A stretch of DNA of 64,000 bases from Microthyrium microscopicum (taxonomy: Eukaryota; Ascomycota; Dothideomycetes; Microthyriales; Microthyriaceae): assembly GCA_010405405.1 (NCBI GenBank), contig MU004243.1, positions 181,340-245,339 of the forward strand. Direction: 5' to 3'. How positions within the stretch are numbered: the first letter of the stretch is position 1; every line of letters begins with the position of its first letter. This document shows, in pieces, positions 34,528 to 47,088 of this stretch. The translations under genes and the position numbers were made by a program. Below the pieces are notes generated by a model. The model saw only the letters and a list, made by a program, of their open reading frames with translations. It made no database searches and was not told where the DNA came from.

Positions 34528-36516
34528 ATGGCAGGCCCAAACGCAAAAGCCAGGACCAAAGGCCAACCCCGTGAACTCCAATCGCGAAGTGGTACTCCCG
34601 CCAGTACTGTCTCCGCTCTCAATGAATCAACCCGTCGTTCGAGGGAAAGAAGCACCTCCCCGTACCTGCACACTTCTCTAACCAGCCCACCCGATCTGGC
34701 AACAAAACTTCCCGACGGCCCTCTCAACGAAATCTTCGACGCAAACTCTCCCCATTCTCCAAATGCCATTCCTAGTGCCCAAGCTTTGACCTCAATATCT
34801 GACAGTATCAAAACTCAGCTACTTAGCATTGTCAAGTTGCGCGAAGAGACTAGTGACCTATTGATGCGCGAGCTGTCTGGCCGCCAGAAAGAAAGATCTG
34901 AACGAGATCAAAGGAGAAGCATGGAAAAGGCCAAACGCGAGGCTGACGAACGGCGCCAACAACTTAAGAAGTCCTCAACGCCCAAGAAACGTGATCGCGA
35001 AGAAGAGAGACCTCTGGCTGTAGGAGCGCATGGCGTCGCTCGTCAAGACGGCAATATTCATCGTGGTTTGTCGAGATATGACATTGCGCCAACCGTGCTA
35101 ATAAACTTTCCAGATCATTCCTCCCCAATGTCGTCCATCGCATCGCATCCTCCTTCAAATCCTGACGTTACAATGAAAAATGCTGGCTCCAACGAAACTA
35201 GTGATTCCGAAGAGCTTGAGCATCAACCACCACCTGCTGCTCCTATACAACAATTCCAAATATTCGGCGATGATCCTTCCCAGTTCCCAGACTCTACCAT
35301 CTACGAAATTTTACCAATCACCGAAGACACAACCGAGGAAGAAAAGAAAGAGATTTATGCTGTGAGGAGATACCCTCAGTCGGATCTACATGATTTGACT
35401 GCTGGAACTGCGCCAGACAAGGATTTCAGTAATGCAAAACCCTCGAATCAAGTCGCAGGAGCAACCTTTGCCAATTTCGTCGAACCATATCTGCGTCCGA
35501 TGACACAAGAAGATCTGGTATTTCTTATGGAGCGAATGAGCCCATATGCAGCTGGTACAGGCAAACAAAACGTATATTCTCAACAACAGGATCGTATCCA
35601 TGTATTCGACATACCCAAAAGAGGGCAACGCCATTATAAGGAGATCTGGGCGGACGAAGACGGGACAATGTATATTGATCAAGATGCCATTAAACTTAAC
35701 ACAAGCGAAGCCCGTGGAAGTATCGATCAGATGAATGATGATGTCGCTGAATCGGATGAGGTCTCCACTGGTCCTGTTACTGCTCGTTGGCTGTCTCTTG
35801 CTCGCCCATTGACTCGACCAATACAAGAAGGACAAGAGACCGTTAATGGTTCAATGGAGATGGACATTGATGGTGAACCGCCAAAGTCAGAACAGCCCAT
35901 TGATTCCACACCCGCTGCAACCCAATTTCCAGAATCCACATGGAAAGGCACGCCTCACATGCCACCTCCCGATTATCAATCCCTTGACACGAGAGTCCTT
36001 GAAGAACTGATGCACGCCGGCTTTCTATCTCCTTCAGACGCCCCAAACTACACCGATGTGCAAGACGACGAAGTCACCGCGCGCATAAGATACCTGCAAC
36101 GCGAACTCCGCAGAACCATGCTTCTCAACGGAGCCCGCAAACAGCGCGTTGCTGAAATAGCGGAAGAGCGCATGGCCACCCAAGAATGGCAGAACATTGC
36201 CGATGACCTTGATACCCAGCTCAATCAGGCGTATCTTAAGCGTACACGCAATGTTGGAAAGGGCAAAAAGCAGGCCAAGCGCCCTGGTGGCCCTGGAACT
36301 GCTACAGCAGGTGTAGCACGCCCCGGTGGTTCCGGCATTGGGGAACCAATTCGCGGGTTAATGGAACGTCGACATCTCTGGAACGCACAAATTGGACCAG
36401 TCGTTAATATGGGCAAAGTCAAGATACCTAAAGAAACCATTTTCGACAAGCAGCGTATGGACGAGCTTATCAAGATTGAGCAAGATAATTGGGTCGACGA
36501 TGCTGATGATGTTTGA
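34528..36516 (+). CDS. NGG1: SAGA/ADA complex subunit Ngg1 (Ada3)
   Basis: A single-exon gene of 662 aa, starting at the ATG at 34528 (MAGPNAKARTKGQPREL); the frame stays open upstream but that part is leader-like. The N-terminal half is disordered, with a charged coiled stretch at ~110-160 (RQKERSERDQRRSMEKAKREA). The C-terminal Ada3 domain covers roughly the last 180 residues: DYQSLDTRVLEELMHAGFLS, then DDEVTARIRYLQRELRRTM, QEWQNIADDLDTQLNQAYLKR and VKIPKETIFDKQRMDELIKIE. Ada3 joins Gcn5 and Ada2 in the histone-acetyltransferase module of SAGA and is required for nucleosomal H3 acetylation. Its length matches yeast Ngg1 (702). The upstream neighbour on the opposite strand is the RING ligase; no functional link is evident. 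Confidence 0.88.
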   Translation: MAGPNAKARTKGQPRELQSRSGTPASTVSALNESTRRSRERSTSPYLHTSLTSPPDLATKLPDGPLNEIFDANSPHSPNAIPSAQALTSISDSIKTQLLSIVKLREETSDLLMRELSGRQKERSERDQRRSMEKAKREADERRQQLKKSSTPKKRDREEERPLAVGAHGVARQDGNIHRGLSRYDIAPTVLINFPDHSSPMSSIASHPPSNPDVTMKNAGSNETSDSEELEHQPPPAAPIQQFQIFGDDPSQFPDSTIYEILPITEDTTEEEKKEIYAVRRYPQSDLHDLTAGTAPDKDFSNAKPSNQVAGATFANFVEPYLRPMTQEDLVFLMERMSPYAAGTGKQNVYSQQQDRIHVFDIPKRGQRHYKEIWADEDGTMYIDQDAIKLNTSEARGSIDQMNDDVAESDEVSTGPVTARWLSLARPLTRPIQEGQETVNGSMEMDIDGEPPKSEQPIDSTPAATQFPESTWKGTPHMPPPDYQSLDTRVLEELMHAGFLSPSDAPNYTDVQDDEVTARIRYLQRELRRTMLLNGARKQRVAEIAEERMATQEWQNIADDLDTQLNQAYLKRTRNVGKGKKQAKRPGGPGTATAGVARPGGSGIGEPIRGLMERRHLWNAQIGPVVNMGKVKIPKETIFDKQRMDELIKIEQDNWVDDADDV

Positions 36517-37220
36517 CCTTGCGATTTGAAGCTTTATGTGAATATTTTGAATCAGAGACATGATTGATTTGACATATGATAGTCATAGTTTTTTTTTCTG
36601 CATTTCTAGGCGCTCAGGGAGGTACGCTGCGACTACTGATACCCATGATGGAACATTGGTACCTGTTCCTGGCTTCTTGCTTCGCATCTGTTGTACTTCT
36701 CAATATTATACAAGCTATTTGCGGCTATCTGCAAGAATTTTCTTCTTCTACTTCTGGGATCTCAATCATGGATATCAAATGATTCGCTGTACGTTGACAT
36801 GTGATACAGGTACTATATGGCAAGGCTGAAAATGCAGCCTCATCCATACCGACGTTCGTAAGGAATTACAATGTCAAGATTATACTTGAACCTCTAATAT
36901 TCCCGGCCCCATGATATTCAAGCATATTTAAGTTATTTCCAGCGCTCGGCATCTTCCAAACTGCTCCCAGAAATGCGGCTTTCTTCATCAGCCTGCATCG
37001 GGAAAACGCAGAGCGAGACCGGTACGAGATGCGTCAATTCTCAAGCGGCAAATCACAAAACTTTTAGCATGCATTGTGAGATCACTCACCGTGATTCCGC
37101 TCTCGGATTGACGGACAAAATTGAATTTTCCAAAATACCAATTCTGTATTCCTAAATAAACTCAACACCAAACACCACGGACCCGCGGAATACCAACACA
37201 TCCGCGATATCACCACAATC
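36517..37220. other. intergenic between NGG1 and the MFS gene
   Basis: 3' flank of NGG1 and promoter of the MFS gene. No additional gene or clear repeat seen. Confidence 0.55.
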
Positions 37221-38752
37221 ATGGGTCCACTGCAAGGAATCGCATGGCTCTACCGAGAATTCGGCATCCAGTCTGTCTGGGCTACCGGACGAGATGCGTG
37301 GTTCATTATTCTGGCGAGGTCATTTCGAATGTTTGCTTATGGCACGACGGTTTTAATTCTTGCGCTGTTTTTTGCTGAGCTCAATTTTACGGACACTCAG
37401 ATTGGACTGTTTATGACATTTACCATGGCTGGTGATGTTGTACTAGGAACGCTTTTGACTATCGTTGCGGATCGAATTGGACGGAGAAAGATTATTCTTG
37501 GTGGATCGATATTGATGATTTTGTCGGGCATGATATTTGCATTATTCGAAAACTTCTGGATCTTACTCTTCGCCGCTGTCGTCGGAGTTATCAGTGTATC
37601 TGGAGGAGATTTTGGCCCATTTCGAGCAATTGAAGAATCAATGCTCTCACAAATCACAACCGCAGATACAAGAAACGATGTGCTCTCGTGGTATGTCACT
37701 GCAGCTTCACTGGGCAGTTGTGTAGGAACTGAGGCGTCCGGACGAATCATCCAATTCTTGATTGAGAAGTGGTCTACTATCGACGCATATCATTGCACAT
37801 TCTGGATCTATTCTGCCATGGGCCTAGTAAATTTTGGCTTTGTTCTCTGCCTTTCTGACAACTGCGAGGCACGGGAATACACGCCAGTCGCCGAAGAAGA
37901 GACGGAAGAACAGGAACATTTCCTTGGAGAAACTGGAGAGCCCAAAGTCTCCTCTGATGATATCCGTGTCAAGGAGGCACCCAAGAAGAAGAGCCAATGG
38001 GCTATTCGAGCACTATTCGCGGACATTTCTATTGAAACCCGCCATATCATGTACAAGCTATGGTTCCTTCTAGGCATCGACACGCTCGGTAAGATCTTTC
38101 TGCCCCATAAATCTACTTACTTATCCCGTACTAACATCCTACTCAAGCCGACGGCATGGTACCATACACTCTAACAAACTACTACATCGACCGAAAATTC
38201 CATCTTCCCAAGTCTACCCTCGGCGACATCACCGCAGTATCCTACTTCCTCGCCTCCCTCTCCACCATCTTCGCCGCCCCATTAGCTCGCCGAATCGGTC
38301 TCCTCAACACCATGGTCTTCACCCACGTCCCCTCCTCCGCCTCCGTCCTATTCTTCCCTCTCCCAAGCTCTCTCTGGATGACAGTTCTCCTCCTCTTCAT
38401 CCGCACCGGTCTCAACAACATGGACCAAGCGCCACGCTCCGCATTCATTGCGGCCGCAGTAAAGCCGCATGAGCGTACAGCAGTGTTAGGCATCACGAGT
38501 ATGATAAGAACGTTGACAGGCACGTGTGGGCCGACACTGACCGGGATTTTTGCGGGAAATGATAGTTTTTGGATTGCGTTTGTTGCGGCCGGTATTCTGA
38601 GGCTGGGCTATGACTTTGGACTCTGGGCGATGTTTGTGAATTTGAAGTTGCATCAGCATGAGGAGAATAAGGGGGATGGCGATGCTGCGGGTGTTAGGAG
38701 GAAGGGAGATGAGGAGGAGGTTAGGGAGATGAAGGAGATGAATAAGAAATGA
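37221..38752 (+). CDS. major facilitator superfamily transporter
   Basis: Two exons, 37221-38088 and 38148-38752, joined across a 59-nt intron with a CTAAC branch site, give 490 aa. N-terminal half: six helices with the MFS loop-2/3 signature ADRIGRRKIILGG (~96-108). A long acidic cytosolic loop follows (EEETEEQEHFLGE). C-terminal half: six helices beginning LWFLLGIDTLGADGMVPYTL and including LSTIFAAPLARRIGLL and NMDQAPRSAFIAAAVKPHER. The C-terminus is charged. It resembles the fungal group of MFS_1 proteins related to bacterial-type permeases rather than sugar porters. Substrate unknown. The first ATG has a good context (ACAATCATGGG). Confidence 0.85.
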
Positions 38753-39883
38753 GCGACGATGATTTAATTGAGGAATGAAAGAACATGAATACGATTATAT
38801 CGTGGAGATGCGAGTAAAATGGTATAAACTTGGATAGGAGGCGCGGGCTAGTTAGTTCCGTACTGATATTGACCACAACATACCATATATAGATCGGGCA
38901 TACTGTAAAGTAGGAAGCTGCCAGTGATATACACAATATAAAACAACTAAACAATTGATTCGATGCTGAAGAGGGAACTTTTTAAGGGAACATGCCATGC
39001 TCATCGTCCAGTGACGGTGATTGACATTGGGATATTTGAAGACAAGAAACCAGATAATCCTTCAGCCTTCATTCGACTCTCTACACAGCTTGAGTATACA
39101 AGCTGTCAGTTCTCTTGATCATAGACTGCCTTGCATATCAAATTGTGACCGAGATAGTTCGCAAAGGTACCTGTTGATATCCTCAATATAGTCGATTGTT
39201 GTCAAACCGAAAGTATAGTTGTCGGGCCAAAAATAACATTAAACAGTCGCTCAAGGCTAGTCTTCAAATATTGAAGATTATCAATATTACCAGCCCGTCG
39301 GGCGCGGGTATGACCAGATTTGCAGCCAGGTAAAAACCACTGCAGAATCTCAAGTGTACAAGATGATTTCACAAGCTTCCAAACGAACAAATTTAAGCAT
39401 GGATACCATGGCCACGCCTACGTACAAGGTTGCTTCCGATACATCCCGTGAATATTTGCTTGCTTGCCATGTGCCGTCAAGGTCCCATCCGTGGACCGGA
39501 GAATTTATCTGTACGCATTTCCTTTCATTGTGCGCACTTTGAAAAGAACAAGTTAGACGACAAAAAATCTTTCCCGATGATTCCGCCATGTGTGAACACT
39601 CAACGAAGCAAAGGCCGTTAAATGCTCTGTGATGGAATCCACTATAGCTTTGTGTATCTGGTGTATAGAATTTGCTTACCCAGCCACCTGGTTGATTTTG
39701 AGTCGATCCACCTCCCAACCACCATGGAAAAGGTTTCAGAACTAGGGAGTCTAAAGCTTTCTTTTGAGTATAGTGTGAGAGATGGCCCACTATAAGTCAG
39801 CACACATGAAACTGTCCTGTAGGCTAACGTGGAACGACATCCGATTGCTCAGATTTCGTTCTATCTTGCACTGAATCGTGCAT
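38753..39883. other. intergenic, start of the gene-poor region
   Basis: 3' flank of the MFS gene. A minus-strand frame at 39350-39790 (146 codons) contains PWWLGGGSTQNQPGGWV and HGWDLDGTWQ, which look protein-like. No domain could be named and no flanking exons found, so it may be a decayed gene fragment. Confidence 0.45.
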
Positions 39884-40036
39884 ATACCGTTTTTACCCTT
39901 TCAGTTGGGACATGCTAGCGCGCTTTTTATTGCTGGTGGCGCTCTGAGTTTAGGCAGTGACTCGCTATCGCTCACGGACAAACCTCGCCTAAAAACCCGC
40001 GCTAGCATGTCCCAACTGAAAGGGTAAAAACGGTAT
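39884..40036. mobile_element. 153-bp MITE with perfect 39-bp terminal inverted repeats
   Basis: The left arm 39884-39922 begins ATACCGTTTTTACCCTTTCA and ends GCTAGCGCG. The right arm 39998-40036 is its exact reverse complement over all 39 bases. The 75-bp interior has no coding capacity. It contains TTTAGGC...GCCTAAA as a small inverted pair and a 13-bp mirror repeat CTCGCTATCGCTC at 39961-39973. Target-site duplication is unclear because the ends are AT/TA-rich; a 2-bp TA or AT duplication fits, which would suggest a Tc1/mariner-like parent. The lack of any mismatch between arms points to a recent insertion or to conversion between the arms. Confidence 0.82.
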
Positions 40037-43000
40037 CAAGGTGCGAAACATTTTTCTTGCATGATCACCGCGGTTCCTGCTTAGCGTTGGTATGGTCGAC
40101 TTAAGCACAGGGGCTACTGCTAGTTTGCATTGACCAGTTTGGATATAGTTTGTAACTCTCGAAATTTCCGCTTTCGGCTTTCCAAGATACCAGGTATCGT
40201 GATGAAAAATTGAATCAATCTTTACGTGAACCTAGATCTCTCGTCTCATTTGAAGATTGGTCGCATTTAGTATGCTTCATTTCTATATGTTATTGCACTT
40301 TTCAGATATCGTGGTTCATGGGAACGAGCAAGCTGTGGAAAAGTCAGGACGTTCGAGGTACCATCGGAGTTCAATCAAACATACAAAATCTAGGCAATCA
40401 TTGGACTACCAACGGTGATCCCGAGGGCACAAGTCAAACCTTGTTGCCATGTGGCGGTGGCATCTTCGGAATGTATTCAACCTTGTGTGCTTCAAATATA
40501 TTGGAAGCTATGAGCAAGTTCACTATTCAATGGCTCGCTTCCGCAACAATACATCAAGAGGCCTGTTCTCAACATTTGTAGAAGCGCAAGCGACTGAATG
40601 ATTTAAGATTTGATAGTCATTGTACTTTAGGCACTTATTTATTCAAGGGCTGTATTTCCATAAACACAATGTAACTATGGTTCTAGAAGATGAGAATAGT
40701 TTCAAGGCCGGGGTATCATAAAATAATTCCTTCTCCTTTGGTTCGCCATCTTTATACAAGGCCACGTGGGTTGACACAACCTGACAGGGAATACTAATTC
40801 ACTCCTGGTTGATATGAAACGTTAGCGGCGTTTTTACCCTGACAACGGCCTTGATAAATGCTTGGAGTCTTAAGCTTGGTGGTGTTGAGTATCATAAAGT
40901 GTTAGCATGACGACTGAACGCTCTGATCTCAACATTTGCTTTAGAGAAATCGTCTCAAAAATGCTCGCATATGCTGAGCACAGAACACGAAAGAAACCAC
41001 CATCCTACTGATCATCTCGTAATTCTTGGATATCTGGATATCTAAATCCTTCAATGTACAGATGATCGTCACGTCAGGTTTTCCATGGCTTTCCTGTTGT
41101 GACGATCAAGCCAAATGTTAACCGAACAGTCCATCTGCAGAACGAAGATGGGATGACCTTGACATGAGGCTCCAGCTACTACTCTTAAACCCTGCGGTGC
41201 TTCAACCGTGCTTGCTAAACAACCAACCTTGCCCTTTTCAGCCATCGCGCGAAAAGGGCAGGTCAGAAAAGTTGATCGATGAAAGATAGATGTGCTTCCT
41301 GTATTGGAAGGTTTGATGCCATGCTTCTATTACAGCCTTGTCACTCGCGGACGATATGACAATTCTGGTACGGAACTTGAAAGATGATCTACGCAAGCGC
41401 AACAAGCTCGGAACCCTGCCCAAAGTTTGACTCTATTTCAGCTTGGACATCAAGCTCCAATGATGGATCCAATTTCTGGGCCAACAAAATAGCTGGGACG
41501 TTTCCGTACTCCTTAAATTGGCCAAAGCTTTTGATCTTCAATGCATGGAAACGCTAGAAACTTCAGTCATTATTGTGAGGATTTGATAGCATCGATATAC
41601 CTGGAATATCATGTCGGGCATAGGGAAAAAGCAATGCATAGACTGAGGATCTTGATAAGATACAAATTGAGGCAGTCGAGATCTGTTGGAATTGTTACTT
41701 TAGCTTAAGATTTGCAATGTGATCCGAGCACATAGCTGCATAGAATTTGTTTGAGCGACAAGTCAATGGTATCTCGTGAGCAGCTTCAGGCCATCACACT
41801 ATCATCATTGGTCAAGTTTTGGTGTAACGACTAGCGATTTTTCGATTCGCATCGTGATTGTTTGGTTCAAGAATCGCAAGTGGGGCGGGTGTAAGCACAA
41901 ATTGCTCGCTTGCAAAAGAAAGACTGGATAGACCACGGGCCGAATCGTCGGGTGGACTAGAGATTTCCACAATTGGTGTGGAGGATGACAATTTGACAAG
42001 AACAGCAAACATGAGAAGGAAGTGTTTGCTCTGAGTAAGCAAGTCCTTACAATAAGTGCATTGGTACCGAATACCGATTAGTGGCAATGGGATTTACTTG
42101 TACTAACCAGTGATAGAAAGCTCTGTACTGGGCGATTGCATGTGTGCGAGTGGAGAATTGACCGCCCGTTGACCCGCTGGCGTTTTTGTAGCCCTTTCTC
42201 AGAAGACACAATAACGGATGGAGACTGTAGCGGGACGTGTATATCCGTAAGAGGCAAGCAGAGCAAATATCTGATGCTGAAGTTAGAGAGGCTGTTAATT
42301 CACTGAATTAACAGCGGCTGATGGGCGCGGTAAGTGAAAGTCGCTACAAAGTACCGCGTACATGACAGCCCTGGGCAGTAGGCAGATGGTAGAAAATACA
42401 TGTTTATATCGCGATTGCGGCTTGCGTTTGCTGAAGGATTCAAGAAGACCTGGTCCCTGTGGCGCGAGCGAAAGCGAATCATGATCGTGGTCAAACTTGG
42501 TTACAACTGGTCCTGTTCCTCGTTGGTGTGCCCACTGTCCGTCGACTTACGACTTAGTACCTTAACGACTTTCCGTCGGCTGTATGCAACCAGTTGCCGT
42601 TCTGCGCCCATGTACGGAGGAAAAGTCCCAATTTGTACACTTGCTCATTGTGATGCATTCTCTCCTAGTACCCAGCAACCAAATGATACAGAAGCCAGCA
42701 GGTTGCGAAGACTGGGAAGACTGGCACGACTGGCCAGAGTTCTGAAAGGCATACGCTGTGGGTAGCTGCCACAAAGCCCACGCATTTCTTGATGGATGCA
42801 GTGTTGGCTCCAGCTGGACTGGCAAGCATGAAGCTGCGGCCTAAGATGTACGAGTTTCAGCACGCTCACGGGTTTGGCTGGATTGCTGCATTAGAGGCAT
42901 TGGCTTTTGGCCTCTGGCTTTTTGGCGATGCGGTTCGCCTTTCGCCAGACCATGCTGCAATGCACGAGTTTGTAGAGTTACTAGGCTCTTTGAGCACTGA

Positions 43001-43492
43001 GCACTCTTGAACTTTAAAACCTGGTACCTTACACATGTATTTGAAGAGGTGCTAGGTTTCTAGACTCTTTCCTGTATATTCTTTTACAACCTTCACTGCC
43101 AAACTGTCCAAGTTTACGACATAACATTGTTGGGTTATTTTTGTCAACGCAACAACTCTTGAACCTTACCAGTACATACTATTTGTTCTAGACACTATAG
43201 CATTACTATCAAGAGCTTCTTCTGGCTCCTGGATCAACAGGTCAAATCACGACTGGCTTGACTGGTCAATTGGCGACTGGAGGAAAACCCCCTTGTTTTC
43301 TGGCTGCTTAATACGGATAAGATTCCTTGCCTGCAACGCGGAAAAGGCCTGTCCTACCAACTACCCAGACGCACTCGACGTCGCAAACGTGCAATTAATT
43401 CTTTATCCACAAAGTACCGTCATTTCGGGCCCTGTCACTGCTTGCACTGGCTTGCCTCTGGCTCGTCTGGCTTGACTCTCTGAATCTGTCTC
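40037..43492. other. 3.5-kb gene-free interval
   Basis: Only short overlapping frames (at most ~123 codons) with no domain. Near 42.7-42.9 kb there are short GACTGG/ACTGGC words in loose tandem but no clean repeat. No tRNA recognised. Confidence 0.5.
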
Positions 43493-44022
43493 TATAAAAC
43501 ATCCTTCAGAGCCCTGGCCGCTTCTTAGATTCCCTGGTCTTTCAAAACCAACCGTCGATCCTGCCCCCTTCTGTTTCTGCTTCATTGTTCAGCGCTTTAC
43601 TATTGCTCTGCTATTTCTCTCATCTCAACATCCTTTCCCTCTTGCAATCTCAGTGTTCACTATTGCGGGTGATCTGGCTTTGCCTACTACATCATACCGA
43701 TCATACGTACAATCATACGTACTCCAAGCTCGAATCATATTCTGGACTATTCGTACTACTCTCAGACTCAAAGTGCCTGGCATAAGCGTCACTGACCACT
43801 TAGAGCCGCCACCATAAACCTCTAATCAACACTCGAATTTCTTGTCAACTTTTTGGCGTACATCAACATTGCCCTACCTTTCCTACCCACACGATCGACT
43901 GAGCTTGCGTCAACTTGAGCCTCCTTGCCTACGCCCCACAGCGCTACCTTCAGCTTTCCAACCAACCACGACCCAATCCACCAAAATTTAACTTCTACCG
44001 ATTCGAACAAGTATCTGAAAAT
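43493..44022 (+). promoter_or_regulatory. strong-looking fungal promoter and leader
   Basis: TATAAAA at 43493-43499 is followed by a long pyrimidine-rich tract (43560-43680, TTTCTCTCATCTCAACATCC and similar), the usual layout at transcription starts of well-expressed fungal genes. The next plausible coding start is the small Cys-rich gene at 44023, implying a leader of up to ~450 nt or a leader intron. Confidence 0.45.
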
Positions 44023-44178
44023 ATGTGTCAAAAATTCGTTCGCATTTGGCTGTGCGATCATGTCACTTACGACGTTGCACCATGTTCAACATCCCGCGCA
44101 AGAGGAACAACTTGCACCGGCAGCGACGTCAAAAGACGGGAAATAAAACATGACGAAAAGTGCGATCAATGTAGATGA
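44023..44178 (+). CDS. small cysteine-rich protein (51 aa)
   Basis: An uninterrupted frame from ATG 44023 to TGA gives MCQKFVRIWLCDHVTYDVAP, CSTSRARGTTCTGSD, VKRREIKHDEKCDQCR. Six Cys and two His are spaced C-x8-C-x-H, C-x9-C, C-x2-C, which suggests a small metal-bound fold. The layout (MC start, a C-x-H pair, a central Cys pair, a terminal CxxC) resembles a family of tiny fungal proteins of unknown function that I recall from other ascomycetes; I cannot name it. A TATA box and CT-rich leader lie upstream. The stop is followed at once by a splice-donor-like CAGGTATGT, so a longer spliced form is possible. A 28-codon overlapping frame starts at 44059. Confidence 0.55.
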   Translation: MCQKFVRIWLCDHVTYDVAPCSTSRARGTTCTGSDVKRREIKHDEKCDQCR

Positions 44179-47079
44179 CAGGTATGTTACCGAATCCTCA
44201 AATTGCCACAGCGGAAGCGCTTTCATTTGCTCAGGTGGTCAATTGGCTGCACGAACAACACTTTTGCTAACGCAATCACTAGCACTATCACCACACGACC
44301 CCATAGACGAAGCAGCGACAATATATGGGCGAATTCGTCGCATTGCTATTCTCTTTTTGTCTCTCACACCGCGTAGTCGCGGACGACAGCTACGAGAGTT
44401 TTCCGAGTATCGCTATCACCTACACCCTCCCATGATTCATGGAGATACTCAATTCCCGGCAAATGTTCCTACCACCCTCCAATTTGCCCACATTTCATCC
44501 CACACCACCTTGTCATTTTTACTTCGTTATCACTCAGCGCGCCTCGGAACGAGTCACCGCCCTTAAAAACTCTCACGGCCGACATCTTGACCAAAGCGAT
44601 ACGGTGAATTTTCGCAACAGCATTTCCAGGCGTTGGATGGCATCAGATTCTTCCAGAATGGGAAAAAAGTTGAGCCGGCGTTAGGAAATCAACGGCTGAT
44701 CGCAAGATCATGGCTCATTCTTCCAACTATTCTTTTCATGTGTTTTTCCATTTCTTGTTTACTTCCACTACTGAACCCTGTACTAATTGGCCCAGAAGGG
44801 GCACAGGCGAAGGCATTGAGTACATGCACCAGACTATAACGGGACGGATCGTTCAAAAAGAGAGAGGGAGAACAAAAAAATGGCTTCACATGCAAAGCGT
44901 TAAGGATGGCAATGTGGAAACAGCAAGGCCCCCGTCCCTACCTCCTCTACTCTTCCCTCCTAGTCCTGCTGCAAACTGTGCAGGCACTGCAGCTTCTCCC
45001 TGTCATACAGGAATTGCTCACGAATAACATCTATTCAAACTTCACAAGTTCTTTCTGGGCGTGCGACATTCTGCTGATGTAACGAATACTGGTGGGCATT
45101 GCGAACATGCCCATACGGTAACGTGTTTCCTTTTTCCTTGGTTTGCGTGGGATGAGATCCTTCACTTGTTTCTACTTTTGTACCAATACCCCCATATTTA
45201 TCGAAGCGCATTACTTGTGCAGTGCATCAAATCCGAGTCGTCAATTATCATTGGCAACCCCCCAGATTCCTCATCTTCCCTTGCAAAGCCATAGAAATTT
45301 GGAAGCCGGCATAAGCCGTTACAACGATAAATACAATGGTATGTGAGACCTGAGCAACAGCTGTTTCGACACACACACACTAGACTGTAAGCTCACGAAG
45401 TGAGCCATTTGAGATTTCCTATTTGGTAGAGCTGCGTGGTCTGGCAAGGATTAAAAAGGGCTGATCAAGGAACAAACCATGAGACTTTGGCGTGACAGGA
45501 GCCGTTGGACAACGTTAGGGAGCCGTTAAGCCGTTGCATCCGCGGCTAATGTGGCCCATTGCACCAAAGTACAACGATGCTGCAGCCAGCCTCGCCAATC
45601 GCATTTTGGTATCGCTCGTCTCACAAACCAGTCAAACTGTCAGTCGGAAGCTAAGTTTTTGAAGCTAGCTTGATAGAATAGCTTAACAACTTGATCGTTT
45701 GCGTGTGTCGCAGCCGGTCGCTATCACTCGCCGTGGATCGTTCTTCATCCAGACTCTAAACCGATGGACTTTTTGGTCCTCATTACTTTCTGGTGCGTGT
45801 GCCTGTTTGTCAGTTCAGAGACAGCCAAGAGGCTGCTCGACTGAATTTTTTGCCAAGCGATTGGTACTTGCTGACGTTTCCACGGCTTTGGTGTTCAACT
45901 TGCCACGGGTTGCGGGTTGACTTGCTCCGTAGCGTGTACGGATTCACTGAGTGGTAAGAGAGTTTGGGACAGAGAGGCTTGAGAGGTAGTAGTCAGCCAA
46001 ACTACACCAGATCCAGCTTATTTTTTGCTTGTCTCTCCACAAGTGAATTTGCTATTCTCCACAGTCCTAATAATAATCAGGTTGGTTTCGTTTTCATAAC
46101 CGCGACGCTTAAGCATGAACTTGCAGCACTCTCGCTTCAGCCCACCAACGACGTGCGATGGAACAGCCTGGCCATAAAGCCTGAGTGGACGACCAATGGG
46201 CGATTGGACAAAGCTGTCGCAAAGACAGCTTTAACGTTTACGAGCTTGCCACGATCGGTTTGTTAGAGAAAGTACATATGCAATGGTGCTCTCTAACGGC
46301 TTCCAGGGTCCATACCTTGCTGGCTGTCACATCAAGAAGCTCAACTGCTGTGCGTTGTTTCTCCAATCGCGTCAAAAAAAGGCACCGTCACGTTGGACAG
46401 CGTAGAAAGGATGCACAACAAGCTGATGTCTAATTATTGCCCTGTTGGGTTGTCGTGTTCTTACCTCAAGGGTCCTCTTTTGCAAGAATTGAAATATCCC
46501 ATTACTTTTTCCCGCCCTTTCCATCTAAAGAACCCACTGGACGGGCCGCCCCGTCTGAAGCCATGGTTCTATCCTAGCAGTAACAAACATCTTGCTGGGC
46601 TTCACGATCATTAGCTTTATTCTATCTGATCCAGTTTAGCTACCCGACGGACGAAACTTGTATCACTACTGTTCAATCGCGAAAATCTGTCCAAAGTGCG
46701 CACTTAGCATCCTTGAAAACACGTCATAACGCGTCGAGGCGATTTGCCAACAACTGCGCGTAGAACAGCGAAGACAGGGCGTCGGTCGAAGCCAAGTGTC
46801 AAGACGTCGTAGGAGCAATTATGTTAATTGATTTCTCCTTCATGTTTTGGCAGTCAAGGGTGATGCGAGGAAGGGAAAGGAATGGTTGAGCAAATTGGCA
46901 AGGCGTGCCATGTGCGGTCCGCGACCGCAACCGCTGTAAGGCTTCCGAGCCTAATAACGCAGATCTGTTATTGTCATGATAATCCCTCAAAAAGATATTC
47001 CAGACAAGTGTTCGAATTCTAGTTCATTTCAGTACAGGCTATAGTGGTGTACAGCCATGAATTTATCAGATACTAGTAG
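44179..47079. other. 2.9-kb gene-free interval
   Basis: Frames up to 138 codons occur, but none shows a domain or good codon pattern. A short (AC)n run is at ~45369-45380 and a small hairpin GCTCAC-GAA-GTGAGC near 45391. No RNA gene recognised. Confidence 0.5.
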
Positions 47080-47088
47080 TATGCATAG

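Noticed and set aside
39350-39790. 146-codon minus-strand frame with PWWLGGGSTQNQPGGWV and HGWDLDGTWQ
   Set aside because: The glycine/tryptophan words look protein-like, but I could not assign a family or find flanking exons, so it is not called as a gene.
42400-43010. Frames of 60-121 codons on both strands near 42.4-43.0 kb
   Set aside because: They overlap each other in several frames, and loose ACTGG repeats explain the repetitive peptide words. No domain seen.
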